Source of the DNA: Thalassobacillus devorans
Lineage (GTDB): Bacteria; Bacillota; Bacilli; Bacillales; Halobacillaceae
Assembly: GCF_900176565.1 (NCBI RefSeq)
Contig: NZ_FXEH01000005.1
Span: 397,384-461,383, forward strand
Direction: 5' to 3'
Length of the DNA: 64,000 bases
Part shown: piece after piece, positions 17,319 through 25,608 of the stretch
Layout of the letters: the number at the start of each line of letters is the position of its first letter
Position numbering within the stretch: position 1 is the stretch's first letter
Notes under the pieces: model-generated
Database searches by the model: none
What the model was told of the DNA's origin: nothing
The model's input: the letters and a program-made list of their open reading frames with translations, nothing else
Position numbers and translations under genes: made by a program

Positions 17319-17363
17319 AAAAGACCGTCACTCTTTGGAAGTGCTCCAAAGTGACGGTCTTTC
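17319..17363. terminator. Terminator after atoE (bidirectional)
   Basis: AAAGACCGTCACT pairs with AGTGACGGTCTTT with further pairing (CTTTGGA/TCCAAAG) inside. It lies between atoE and the leftward small gene at 17401. Confidence 0.85.
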
Positions 17364-17400
17364 GTAATATATAGTATAAATGCTGTTGAATTCGAATGGT

Positions 17401-17535
17401 TTAGTTCTGCAAACGATACCCTTCAAGTTTAGCAACAATTTGTTTGATCATTTCTTCTGACGATTGAATTTCCTTTGTTTCCGTCTTTTGAATCAAGTTT
17501 TGCAGCATTTCGGTCAGTTTCCGCTGTTCTTCCAA
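17401..17535 (-). CDS. Small hypothetical protein (44 aa)
   Basis: A short frame starting at TTG behind a strong ribosome site (GGGAGGGG, 6 bases before the start) and ending in TAA. The product is charged and helical, beginning MEEQRKLTEMLQNLIQKTE and ending KLEGYRLQN, with no membrane segment or cysteines. A leucine/isoleucine heptad pattern suggests a small coiled-coil. No family is recognised. The spacing to the atoE terminator fits an independent leftward unit. It could be spurious, since the length is short and the start is not ATG. Confidence 0.5.
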   Translation of the reverse strand: MEEQRKLTEMLQNLIQKTETKEIQSSEEMIKQIVAKLEGYRLQN

Positions 17536-17648
17536 CTACTACCCCTCCCAATCTATCAAACTTCCGTTTTGTCAATAATAAGAATATACCATAGATTAGA
17601 GAAGATTTCTGTAGTTTTTTGTAAATATTTGTTTCTATTTTGGAAATA

Positions 17649-17675
17649 ACACCCCGGAGCCCTCCTCAATCCGGA
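17649..17675. repeat. Half copy of the recurrent GC-rich hairpin
   Basis: ACACCCCGGAGCCCTCC matches the left arm of the hairpin family exactly. The right arm has decayed to CCGGAGTATG. It lies just after the small zinc-ribbon gene. Confidence 0.5.
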
Positions 17676-17687
17676 GTATGCAGGATA

Positions 17688-17879
17688 TCATTTGGCAGCT
17701 TCTTTATAGAAGTCATAACAATCGGGACATAGTTCTTTCCAGTATGTCCTGCCGTCTGTCACTGTAACTACTTCTGACATATCCACGGATTCACGGCATC
17801 TCCAGCAGTTCGTCTGATAGTCATCCATCAGTTCCCGGAGTTCTTCCTCGCGTATTTCCTCTTTCAGATCTTCATACAT
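17688..17879 (-). CDS. Small zinc-ribbon protein (63 aa), function unknown
   Basis: A 63-residue acidic protein with two cysteine pairs, CWRC (residues 26-29) and CPDC (near residue 52), spaced as in a zinc ribbon, after a charged N-terminal helix MYEDLKEEIREEELREL. It may bind zinc and a protein or nucleic-acid partner. No family name is recognised with confidence. The ATG is preceded by GAGGAGAGATAGGA, a good ribosome site. It appears to be a single gene. Confidence 0.7.
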   Translation of the reverse strand: MYEDLKEEIREEELRELMDDYQTNCWRCRESVDMSEVVTVTDGRTYWKELCPDCYDFYKEAAK

Positions 17880-18026
17880 TCCTATCTCTCCTCTAATTAA
17901 CTTTATGGTTACATCTTACTCTCTGTGTACCTGCTTGGCGAAATATGATATTAACGTTTCTGTCAGGTTATTTCATCAGACAATTTAATTTTAGAGGGAG
18001 GAAAGAATGAAAAGTATCATTCCTTG

Positions 18027-18061
18027 TATAGAAAAATATTAATCTTCGACAATTTTCTATA
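18027..18061. promoter_or_regulatory. Inverted repeat in the promoter region of the nucleoside hydrolase remnant
   Basis: TATAGAAAAT-like arm (18027-18037) and ATTTTCTATA (18052-18061) form a 10-bp inverted repeat. The right arm merges into TATAATG, a likely -10. It could be an operator left in front of the broken gene. Confidence 0.4.
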
Positions 18062-18088
18062 TAATGATTAACTACAGGAGGGATAATA

Positions 18089-18433
18089 ATGACCACACGG
18101 ACCAATGTCATACTAGATTGCGACCCGGGTCATGATGATGCTATTTCTATCATCCTGGCCGCTTTCAGTGAGAAGATTAATATTGAAGCGATTACCACTG
18201 TGGCAGGTAATGTGGAAGTTGAAAAGACTACCTTGAACGCCCAGCGCATATGTGACCTTTTGCAGTTAAATGACATCCCACTTGCCATGGGAGCAGAACG
18301 GCCATTAGTGAAACAAAGTGAAATCGCAGGAGAAATCCACGGAGACAGCGGATTGGACGGTCCTCATTTTCCTGACGCCCCTGTCAAAAAAGTAGAAGAG
18401 ATCCATGCTGCTGATTTGATTATTGAAACGTAA
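18089..18433 (+). pseudogene. Truncated inosine-uridine nucleoside hydrolase (N-terminal third only)
   Basis: The 114-residue product starts NVILDCDPGHDDAISIILAA, which carries the DxDPGxDDA calcium-binding motif of nucleoside hydrolases, followed by EAITTVAGNVEVEKTTLNAQ and GDSGLDGPHFPD. Family members are about 300-330 residues. Here the frame ends at HAADLIIET and runs straight into the terminator hairpin of the neighbouring gene, so the C-terminal two thirds, with the remaining metal and substrate ligands, is missing. A good ribosome site (GGAGGGATAATA) and a promoter-like region remain. It is almost certainly inactive and probably lost its 3' part by deletion. Confidence 0.82.
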
Positions 18434-18434
18434 A

Positions 18435-18476
18435 AACACCCCTGAGCCCTCCAAATTCTGGAGGACCCGGGGTGTT
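18435..18476 (-). terminator. Recurrent GC-rich hairpin acting as terminator of the nuclease gene
   Basis: AACACCCC...CCCTCC pairs with GGAG...GGGGTGTT around AAATTCT. On the minus strand the stem is followed by TTTTTACG. It is a copy of the hairpin family also seen at 32204, 33136 and 52662. Confidence 0.8.
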
Positions 18477-18490
18477 GGTAAGCTTTTATT

Positions 18491-21400
18491 TTATTGATTT
18501 ACGTCTACAATGCGGCCTTCTACTTCAGGTGCAACTGTTTCCAAAGAAGTAACGTGATCAATGAACATTTCATAGTCGATGAAACCTGGTTCACTGACGC
18601 GGTTTTCTTCATAGGCTTGCGCAAATACGTCATAGCCGTCGCCGCCTTTAGCCGTGAAGGCATTGGTTGCAACGTAGTAGTTTTCATCTTCGTTCAACGG
18701 TACATAAGATTCGTCTTCCTGTTCAACTTCTACATTGACAACTCGCTCACCCGCAGGCTGGCTGCTGTCATATTCAAATTGCATACCGGCAACATGAAGG
18801 AATGCACCACTTGCCTTCGGAGCCTGGCTGACACTGTGTTCCAGTGCTTCCATAACTTCAGCACCAGTCAGGTTCATAATGGCCAGTGAGTTTCCGAACG
18901 GCATCGTCGTCAATACTTCACCGACTGTGATATCCCCCTCGTCAATGGAGGCCCGGATACCACCGCCGTTAGTTACTGCAATTGTTGTTTCCGGATTAAC
19001 GGATTTTGCTTTTGCAAGCATACCATCTGCAATTAAGTTACCAAGGTTTGTCTCTTGTGTACGGACAAATTCACGTTCCCCGTTCAAGTAAACCTCAGCT
19101 TCAGCGCCAATTGATTCGTTCTTAACTGCTTCCACTTGCTCTGCATATGGCGCAAGCATTTCTTTCACTTCTGGGTCTTCTTCCAGATCACCGATGTCCA
19201 CCAATTCACCTTCGTAGCTGATGACTTTACCTTTTTTATTAAATGTGACATCAAGGGTACCAAGGTTGTCGTTATATTCACCAGTCTGAACAATAACCGT
19301 TGGTTCTTCGCCTGCTTCTACAAAACGTGGCTCAGTCAGTTCACTGTGTGTATGACCGCCGACAATGATATCGATGCCATCTACTGTTTCAGCTAGAGTC
19401 AGGTCGTTATCGTAAGCTGCATTATCATCTAGACCAAGATGTGTAAGTGCGATGATTTTGTTAACACCTTTGTCTTCAAAAGCATCGACCATTTTTTCTG
19501 ATTCTTCGATGTAATCTTCAAAGGTAACATCTTCCGGACTGGAAATGTCTGCTGTCTCTTCTGTTGTTAAACCGAAAATACCAACCTTTTCACCTTCCAC
19601 ACGCTTGATGATACCACCATAGATAATTCCGTCTTCCGCCTTATGGGTAATGACATCCTCATAGAACATACCATCGAACAAAGCATCGTCAGAGAAGTCG
19701 ACGTTTGCTGCGACAAATGGGAATTCAGCATTATCTACAAAGTCAGCCAATGCCTGATGGCCTTCTTCATTAGAACCTAAATCGAACTCATGGTTACCAA
19801 AAGCCATCGCATCATAACCAAAGTAGTTCATGAACTCCAGATCTGCCTGTCCCAGGAATTCGTTAAAATAAAGCGTTCCCGAGAATACATCACCAGCACT
19901 CAACAATAGGGATTCTGGATTTTCACTACGATAGTCCTCGATAGCTGTTGCAGTCTTTGCAATATCGTCCAGGTTTCCGTGTGTATCATTCGTATGCATT
20001 AAGTTTAATTCATATTCTTTATCTTTACCTGGCTTTTTGCCTTTTCCTTTTCCAGGATGATCGTTATGACCTTTCCCCTTCTTCTCACCTACTGTTTTCT
20101 TCGGATGGATTTGAGCGACAACCGGGTCATGGTCGCTTGCCCGTCCATGCTCTTCAGAAAAGTCAGCGTTGATGTTAACGATATCCACTTTGGTGCGATG
20201 CGCCAGGTTGTTGCTGACTAAAATATGATCCAGCACCTGAGAGTTTCCTTGGTAGATATAGGTATAACGCTCTTCTTTCGGAAGCTCTTCGACCATGTTG
20301 GTCAGGATATCACCTTTCAATGTCTGAACAGGAGCAGAGAATTCAAAGTCATTCAAGTCACCTAGTACAACAACGTTCGCATTAGGATCTTCGTCCATTA
20401 GGTCTTGTACAAAACCATTCACAACTTCTGCCTGCTGCAGACGCTGCTCTTCACTTCCAAGAACAACCGGATGCTCGGATCCAAATAACGCTCCATCGCC
20501 GCCTTTTGAATTAAAGTGGTTAGCGATTACGGTAACTTTCTCACCATTGAATTCAAATTCACCGGCAAGCACTTTTCGAGAATCTTCGAAAGCTTCGTTT
20601 GTCGGATCGATACGTCCAGGGTTCAGTGTCAAACCATTATCATCAACTGCTACTGCTGTCGTCGCATCGCCAGCCGGTTTATCTGTCATGGAGACACGAT
20701 CAGGGTTGTATAGGAAACCAACACGAATATTTCCGCCAGGCTGACCACCATCTACTTTATCTTGTGGAGCAATATCTGAAAACTCATAGCTTGGACCGCC
20801 AGCCGCTTCGATTGCATCAATTAGAGTCTGATAGCTTTCCGAAGCATCTACCGTACCGTCATCAGTCGGACCATTGTTATCCTGTACTTCGACTAGTCCG
20901 ATAATATCCGGTGTATTCAAGTTTTCTACCATTGTTTCTGCAATACGTTCTACTTTATCTGGATCCGTTCCAGCGTGGAAGTTCTCCACATTGTATGTTG
21001 CAACCGTCAATTTTGGTTTCAGGCCTTTAAGTTCTGTGCTATCCGGCTCTGTCCCGCCATCCTGGATTTCAGGGAAATCCCCTGCCGGACGGATTTTGAA
21101 GTTGCTGAAGTCATAGCTGACCACCCCTGTGATCGGCTCTTCAAAATAATCACCAGTTTTCGCACTGATGTCAACGCCATCAACGTCTACCAGCATGCGT
21201 TCTGGATTATAGTCTACTGGAGAAATCAACAGTCCGCCAGCTTCCGTACGAAGTTGATCTTCACTTGTTTCTACCACTACTGGAAGTTCATCATATTTGA
21301 TTGGACCAGTCGCAGTTGCATCGTTCAACTGGATAAGCATGCCTTCCAGGCTTTCATAAAAGTCGAGGCCATCTGTTTCCGGGTCAAAAGAAGTCATCGC

Positions 21401-23176
21401 ATCGTCTTCAATTACTTCAGTTGGCTGGATGCGATCTTCACCAATCACGACCGGATCAGGAACTTCCACACCAGACTCTACTACATTAACCGCGGAGCCC
21501 GTGATTTGAGTAGTCAGTAAATCATTAGCATCGGAATAACCATCTTCGCGCCATTCTGTAACTTTTCCATCGGCTTCAACCAAGTCGCCGACTTCGACCC
21601 CGTGGTTGCGCTGATAGACATAAATACCTTCAGATGTTGCAATATCATCATCAGGATTCGCGCTTTGCATGTAAAAAGCATTGTTGCCATCAACTTTTGT
21701 TACGACACCTTCCACACCGGAAACCGCACTGCCTTCATAAGGAGACGTGTGGCCGGCACCTTGGATATCGTGGATTTCCACTTCATCCGCAGGCTTTAAA
21801 ATCGTGTAGTCGAATGTAGCGACTTCACTCGTTTCACCGTTGTCACGGGCCGCAACCGCTTTGATTGTCGTATCTTCTGTAATTTCAATTGCTCCGTCGT
21901 AAAGCTCACTATCAGTAGTAGGCTCAGATCCATCGATAGTATAGTAGATTTCTGCGCCTTCTTCGTAAGTCTCCAATTCTACTTCTGTACCTTCAAAAAC
22001 CTGGCCAGAAGCAGGACTTGCTTTTACAGAGAAAACGACATCGATGACATCGCCCTCAGAACGAGGAACCAGCTTATACTCATTAAAACTATAATCTACT
22101 ACACCTTGTACTAATTCATAGGTTTCTCCAACTTCTAATAAATCCTCATCGTTAGGAGTGATGGTGAACGTACCATTTTCATCCTGCGCTGTGAAATCGC
22201 CATAACCGTTTACATCTGTGATTTCAACTTTCTCTGTAGAAACAAATTCACCTTCAATGTTCTCTCCATTTTCCGCTGAGAAGTCATCGGATGTTACGGA
22301 TTGAGCATCAGGTACTCCGACTCCTTCATTTAAAACGTCTACTGTTGCTGAAGATGCTAGGATCTGCTGCATGCCATAATAAGAAGAAAATTCACCTTGT
22401 GCTTTCACTTCATCACCTGGCTGCACATTCAGACCTGGCGCACGGACAATGATTCCAGCTGTTTCGTCTTGTATGTAAAGGTTCGTCTGTCCGCCTGCTT
22501 CGAAGGCTGCAGTCGCAACTCCCTGTACTTTTACATCGGTTCCTTCTTCAGCCTGCCGTGCTTCTTCAATCGTTTGAAGTTCTACCGGTTCCGTTTCCGG
22601 CACTTCATAAGAACCAAGATAGTCAAAAGTATCCCTAGGATATGCATCCCACTCTGCACTTGCATCAAATGCATCACTTGGATCAGTATCTCCACTTGTT
22701 ACATCTTCGCTTCGAACCAGAGTTGCGTCAGCCCCAAAATTATCACTGTTACCAACCTGCCCGAAAGAGTCCACTACATCATCCTGTTTTTTCAGGACAA
22801 GTGCGTCATCTCCGTTGAAATTAGTGACACTATGGGTAACGTCTGCTTTAGCTTTTAGCTCATCGCCAGCCTGGCTGTTTACAATAACTAACACTTCGCC
22901 ACTGGCTAATGTTCCTTCAGGAGTAAACGTGGATTGGGTGTAATCATTCCCATTAGAATACAACTCCAACGTATACTCTGATAAATCTATGTCACTGCCT
23001 GTACCGTTATAGAGTTCGAGCGCTTTATTATTACTGCTCCCCTCTACGTATTCAGAAATAATCAAATCATCCATGTGCTCATCCGCATGTACCGGTGCGA
23101 CCGGCGCTACGAAGCCGAGCAGCAATACAGCAATCAAACTCAACGCCTGAATCCGATTACTTACGACCTTTTTCAT
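18491..23176 (-). CDS. Giant secreted multidomain nuclease / 5'-nucleotidase
   Basis: A 1561-residue exported protein. A signal peptide (residues 1-32, ending VHADE) leads into a lamin-tail domain (about 35-180, LIISEYVEGSSNNKALELYN), an OB-fold (about 195-380), a chitobiase/beta-hexosaminidase C-terminal-like module (YYTIDGSEPTT, near 412), a second OB-like region (about 460-700), an endonuclease/exonuclease/phosphatase domain (about 720-1020, ATYNVENF, LGDLNDFE, ASDHDPVV), a Lys/Gly-rich linker (about 1030-1050), a calcineurin-type 5'-nucleotidase domain (about 1064-1340, HTNDTHGN, GNHEFDLG, GGHTHSE) and a 5'-nucleotidase C-terminal domain (to about 1550). It would degrade extracellular DNA or RNA to nucleosides and phosphate. 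It resembles B. subtilis YhcR and ExeM-type nucleases in part. No LPXTG or SLH anchor was seen. The start is the ATG 7 bases after GGAGGG. Confidence 0.93.
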   Translation of the reverse strand: MKKVVSNRIQALSLIAVLLLGFVAPVAPVHADEHMDDLIISEYVEGSSNNKALELYNGTGSDIDLSEYTLELYSNGNDYTQSTFTPEGTLASGEVLVIVNSQAGDELKAKADVTHSVTNFNGDDALVLKKQDDVVDSFGQVGNSDNFGADATLVRSEDVTSGDTDPSDAFDASAEWDAYPRDTFDYLGSYEVPETEPVELQTIEEARQAEEGTDVKVQGVATAAFEAGGQTNLYIQDETAGIIVRAPGLNVQPGDEVKAQGEFSSYYGMQQILASSATVDVLNEGVGVPDAQSVTSDDFSAENGENIEGEFVSTEKVEITDVNGYGDFTAQDENGTFTITPNDEDLLEVGETYELVQGVVDYSFNEYKLVPRSEGDVIDVVFSVKASPASGQVFEGTEVELETYEEGAEIYYTIDGSEPTTDSELYDGAIEITEDTTIKAVAARDNGETSEVATFDYTILKPADEVEIHDIQGAGHTSPYEGSAVSGVEGVVTKVDGNNAFYMQSANPDDDIATSEGIYVYQRNHGVEVGDLVEADGKVTEWREDGYSDANDLLTTQITGSAVNVVESGVEVPDPVVIGEDRIQPTEVIEDDAMTSFDPETDGLDFYESLEGMLIQLNDATATGPIKYDELPVVVETSEDQLRTEAGGLLISPVDYNPERMLVDVDGVDISAKTGDYFEEPITGVVSYDFSNFKIRPAGDFPEIQDGGTEPDSTELKGLKPKLTVATYNVENFHAGTDPDKVERIAETMVENLNTPDIIGLVEVQDNNGPTDDGTVDASESYQTLIDAIEAAGGPSYEFSDIAPQDKVDGGQPGGNIRVGFLYNPDRVSMTDKPAGDATTAVAVDDNGLTLNPGRIDPTNEAFEDSRKVLAGEFEFNGEKVTVIANHFNSKGGDGALFGSEHPVVLGSEEQRLQQAEVVNGFVQDLMDEDPNANVVVLGDLNDFEFSAPVQTLKGDILTNMVEELPKEERYTYIYQGNSQVLDHILVSNNLAHRTKVDIVNINADFSEEHGRASDHDPVVAQIHPKKTVGEKKGKGHNDHPGKGKGKKPGKDKEYELNLMHTNDTHGNLDDIAKTATAIEDYRSENPESLLLSAGDVFSGTLYFNEFLGQADLEFMNYFGYDAMAFGNHEFDLGSNEEGHQALADFVDNAEFPFVAANVDFSDDALFDGMFYEDVITHKAEDGIIYGGIIKRVEGEKVGIFGLTTEETADISSPEDVTFEDYIEESEKMVDAFEDKGVNKIIALTHLGLDDNAAYDNDLTLAETVDGIDIIVGGHTHSELTEPRFVEAGEEPTVIVQTGEYNDNLGTLDVTFNKKGKVISYEGELVDIGDLEEDPEVKEMLAPYAEQVEAVKNESIGAEAEVYLNGEREFVRTQETNLGNLIADGMLAKAKSVNPETTIAVTNGGGIRASIDEGDITVGEVLTTMPFGNSLAIMNLTGAEVMEALEHSVSQAPKASGAFLHVAGMQFEYDSSQPAGERVVNVEVEQEDESYVPLNEDENYYVATNAFTAKGGDGYDVFAQAYEENRVSEPGFIDYEMFIDHVTSLETVAPEVEGRIVDVNQ

Positions 23177-23235
23177 CTGCATACCCTCCATTAGTGATTT
23201 ATGGTCATACGTCTAACGATTCTAGTATAAAGAAA

Positions 23236-23264
23236 ATCTTACAAGAAGAGTATAATTATGACAA
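23236..23264 (-). promoter_or_regulatory. SigA-type promoter of the nuclease gene
   Basis: On the minus strand TTGTCA, 17 bases, TAAGAT, about 60 bases before the start codon. Confidence 0.55.
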
Positions 23265-23271
23265 TATTCTA

Positions 23272-23285
23272 TGAAAACGGTTCCA
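23272..23285. promoter_or_regulatory. Weak cre-like site upstream of the nuclease promoter
   Basis: TGAAAACGGTTCCA matches the CcpA consensus with one mismatch and lies just upstream of the -35. It is less certain than the other cre sites in the window. Confidence 0.35.
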
Positions 23286-23375
23286 TGATACTAGGACAAT
23301 GAAACCAAACAACTATTCCTTAGTGAAGCATTTGATCTATTAACTGTTTACCATTTTCTTACAGATTAACCCAAC

Positions 23376-23411
23376 AAAAAACCCCGGTCTTCCACTGCAT
23401 GAAGGACCGGG
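23376..23411 (-). terminator. Terminator of the glycerate operon
   Basis: CCCGGTCTTC pairs with GAAGGACCGGG (one bulged base) around ACTGCAT-type loop. On the minus strand it is followed by GTTTTTTG. It lies just after the 178-residue hypothetical gene. Confidence 0.8.
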
Positions 23412-23419
23412 ATTATGAT

Positions 23420-23956
23420 TTAAATAGATGTTGTAACCTGCAACAAAATCGCTTTTTTAATGGGTAGGTCTATTTTACCGGTAACCGCATCGACACAAAG
23501 AATGTCATACTCTTTCCCTTTTAAATAACCAACCCAATAAGGCATATATAATATCCATGGAGTATGAACCTCGACATCAATCGACTTTCTCTGTTTTTCT
23601 TTGCTGAAGGCCTCCCAGTAGATCGCTTTGCGAGCAGCCTCTTTATTTTCGGGTTCATTTAATGGAAGGAAATTTAATCCTTCTTCTACTGGATGGAGCG
23701 GGTATTCAGCTGGGAGGATGGCGGATATTCCCGTAATCGGTTCCATAGCAAGTTTACCCTCTACTCCCCCGTTTAGTGAGGCACTCTCTAAGTGATAGGG
23801 GTAGCACCAAAACGGAAGGTAGACAAGTTCGATTGATTTTAACGAAGCTTTCTTTTGACCAAATAATTTCATCATAACACCTGAGCTGTGTTGATGAATG
23901 GCGTTTATTGCCTTGTTCTCATCTATTTCCGGCTTGATATAGGATTGTTGATTCAT
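23420..23956 (-). CDS. Hypothetical protein in the glycerate operon
   Basis: A 178-residue soluble protein, not recognised. It is rich in aromatic residues and prolines (YLPFWCYPYHLES, HTPWILYMPYWVGYLKGKEYD) and ends with VDAVTGKIDLPIKK, which hints at a beta-rich fold. There is no signal peptide and no clear membrane helix. It follows the symporter gene by 24 bases, with its own ribosome site (GAGGTGGGGGAGCC), and precedes the operon terminator, so it is probably expressed with glycerate uptake and phosphorylation. A role as an accessory to the symporter or a sensor is only a guess. Confidence 0.7.
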   Translation of the reverse strand: MNQQSYIKPEIDENKAINAIHQHSSGVMMKLFGQKKASLKSIELVYLPFWCYPYHLESASLNGGVEGKLAMEPITGISAILPAEYPLHPVEEGLNFLPLNEPENKEAARKAIYWEAFSKEKQRKSIDVEVHTPWILYMPYWVGYLKGKEYDILCVDAVTGKIDLPIKKAILLQVTTSI

Positions 23957-23979
23957 GGCTCCCCCACCTCTTCATTTAA

Positions 23980-25608
23980 TTATAACGACTGTAAGAACAA
24001 TAGGAACAGAAGAGCTACAACGAAGTAGCCTAACAATAGATATGGCCACTTGCTTGTTTTACGTTCTTCCTCCACTTCTTTTTCTACTGTTGCTGCAGCC
24101 TCTGAACGCGCAGCCAATGCCTTTTGAATATCAGCTTTCCGATCCTGCATCGTCAATCCACTCAATTTTTCCTGGACAGGCTTTTTACCCAATAGACTGA
24201 TCGTGTAACCTACAATAACAGCAACTAACGCGCCGACAAAATTATTATATAACCAGGATATATCAAGGAATCGTTCCGTAGCCCACACAGCAATCATACC
24301 AGCTACAATCCCTGCGAACGCACCTGTTCCATTACTCCTTCTTGTGAAAATGGCAAGCAGGAATACACCAAGCAAAGCTCCGTAGAAATAAGATCCGATT
24401 TTATTTACTGCTTCAATTACCGGGCCGAGATTAGCCGCAAAAAAGGCAAAGATCGTTGCGTACACACCCCAGAATACAGAAGCCCATCGTGAAGCTTTCA
24501 AATAATGTTTCTGTGAACCATTTTTCTTAAAGAATTTACTATAAAAATCACGGACCGTAACCGCAGATAATGAGTTCAATGCTGAATCGAGACTGGACAT
24601 TGCTGCTGCAAACACACCTGCAATAATCAGCCCGGAAACACCCGCAGGCAGTTCATTCACTACAAACAATGGGAACAGTTCATTCATATTCTCGACATTT
24701 GGATCCCCTGCATGCTGGTAAAATGAGAATAGCAGAATACCAACAAACAAGAAGAGAAGCATTTGTGGAATCATCAGGAACCCGCCGAGCATCAGGGAAA
24801 GTTTACTTTCCCGAACAGATTTACTCGTCAACACACGTTGAATCTGACTCTGGTCCGTTCCGAAATAGGCAACGTGAAGGAAGAAACCACCAATCACTCC
24901 AGCCCAAATGCTATACTCTACCGATAGGTCAAAGGAAAAGTCCAGTGAATTCAACATTCCTTCAGCAGAAGCTGTGGAAATAACTTCTCCCCAGCCACCT
25001 GGAACATTGGCAAAAATAACACCAATACTGATTGCAGCACCAAGCCATAGGACGAACATTTGTATCACATCTGTCCAAATAACGGCGCTGATACCACCAA
25101 GTACCGTGTAGGCAACGGAAATGACGGCCATTAAAATGATAGTAATAGTCAAATCCCAGCCTGTTACTACGGATAAGACAAGAGCCGGAGCGTATAATAC
25201 TACCCCAGTCGCAAGCCCGCGAGCTACCAGAAATAACAATGAAGCTAATGTCCTGGTCTTTACATCAAATCTTTTTTCTAAGTATTCATAAGCCGTATAT
25301 ACTTCCGTACGGTAAAAAAACGGAACAATCGTAGCAATTAAAAATGCCATCGCTAATGGAACGTTGATAAACGTATTGATTCGTTCCAAACCACCTTCAT
25401 ACCCCCAGCCCGGTGCACCGATGAAGGTGATTGCACTCGCCTGTGTGGCCATCACGGATAGTCCGATTGCCCACCATGGAATGTTTCTTCCACCAAGGAA
25501 GTAATCTTTAGTTGATTTTTGCTTTTTCCCGAACGCTGCTCCCATCCAGGCAATACCTAAAATGTAAACGACCAACACGATATAGTCCAACATGGTAAAG
25601 TTACTCAT
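23980..25608 (-). CDS. Sodium:solute symporter (SSS/SLC5 family), probable glycerate or sugar-acid importer
   Basis: A 542-residue membrane protein with about 13-14 hydrophobic helices. Family hallmarks are DYFLGGRNIPWWAIGLSVMAT near residue 35 (21 residues spanning TM2 entry, read as DYFLGGRNIPWW plus AIGLSVMAT), GGISAVIWTDVIQMFVL, and GVFAAAMSSLDSALNSLSAV, which carries sodium-site serines. Its ATG directly abuts the TAA of the glycerate kinase gene, with the ribosome site GGGAGGAACGATAA inside that gene. Operon position implies that the substrate is glycerate or a precursor that yields it. This is inference, because SSS substrates cannot be read from sequence. Confidence 0.88.
   Translation of the reverse strand: MSNFTMLDYIVLVVYILGIAWMGAAFGKKQKSTKDYFLGGRNIPWWAIGLSVMATQASAITFIGAPGWGYEGGLERINTFINVPLAMAFLIATIVPFFYRTEVYTAYEYLEKRFDVKTRTLASLLFLVARGLATGVVLYAPALVLSVVTGWDLTITIILMAVISVAYTVLGGISAVIWTDVIQMFVLWLGAAISIGVIFANVPGGWGEVISTASAEGMLNSLDFSFDLSVEYSIWAGVIGGFFLHVAYFGTDQSQIQRVLTSKSVRESKLSLMLGGFLMIPQMLLFLFVGILLFSFYQHAGDPNVENMNELFPLFVVNELPAGVSGLIIAGVFAAAMSSLDSALNSLSAVTVRDFYSKFFKKNGSQKHYLKASRWASVFWGVYATIFAFFAANLGPVIEAVNKIGSYFYGALLGVFLLAIFTRRSNGTGAFAGIVAGMIAVWATERFLDISWLYNNFVGALVAVIVGYTISLLGKKPVQEKLSGLTMQDRKADIQKALAARSEAAATVEKEVEEERKTSKWPYLLLGYFVVALLFLLFLQSL

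Noticed and set aside
18494-23176. Several long opposite-strand frames inside the giant nuclease gene
   Set aside because: They shadow a strongly supported gene, lack ribosome sites and have no recognisable domains.
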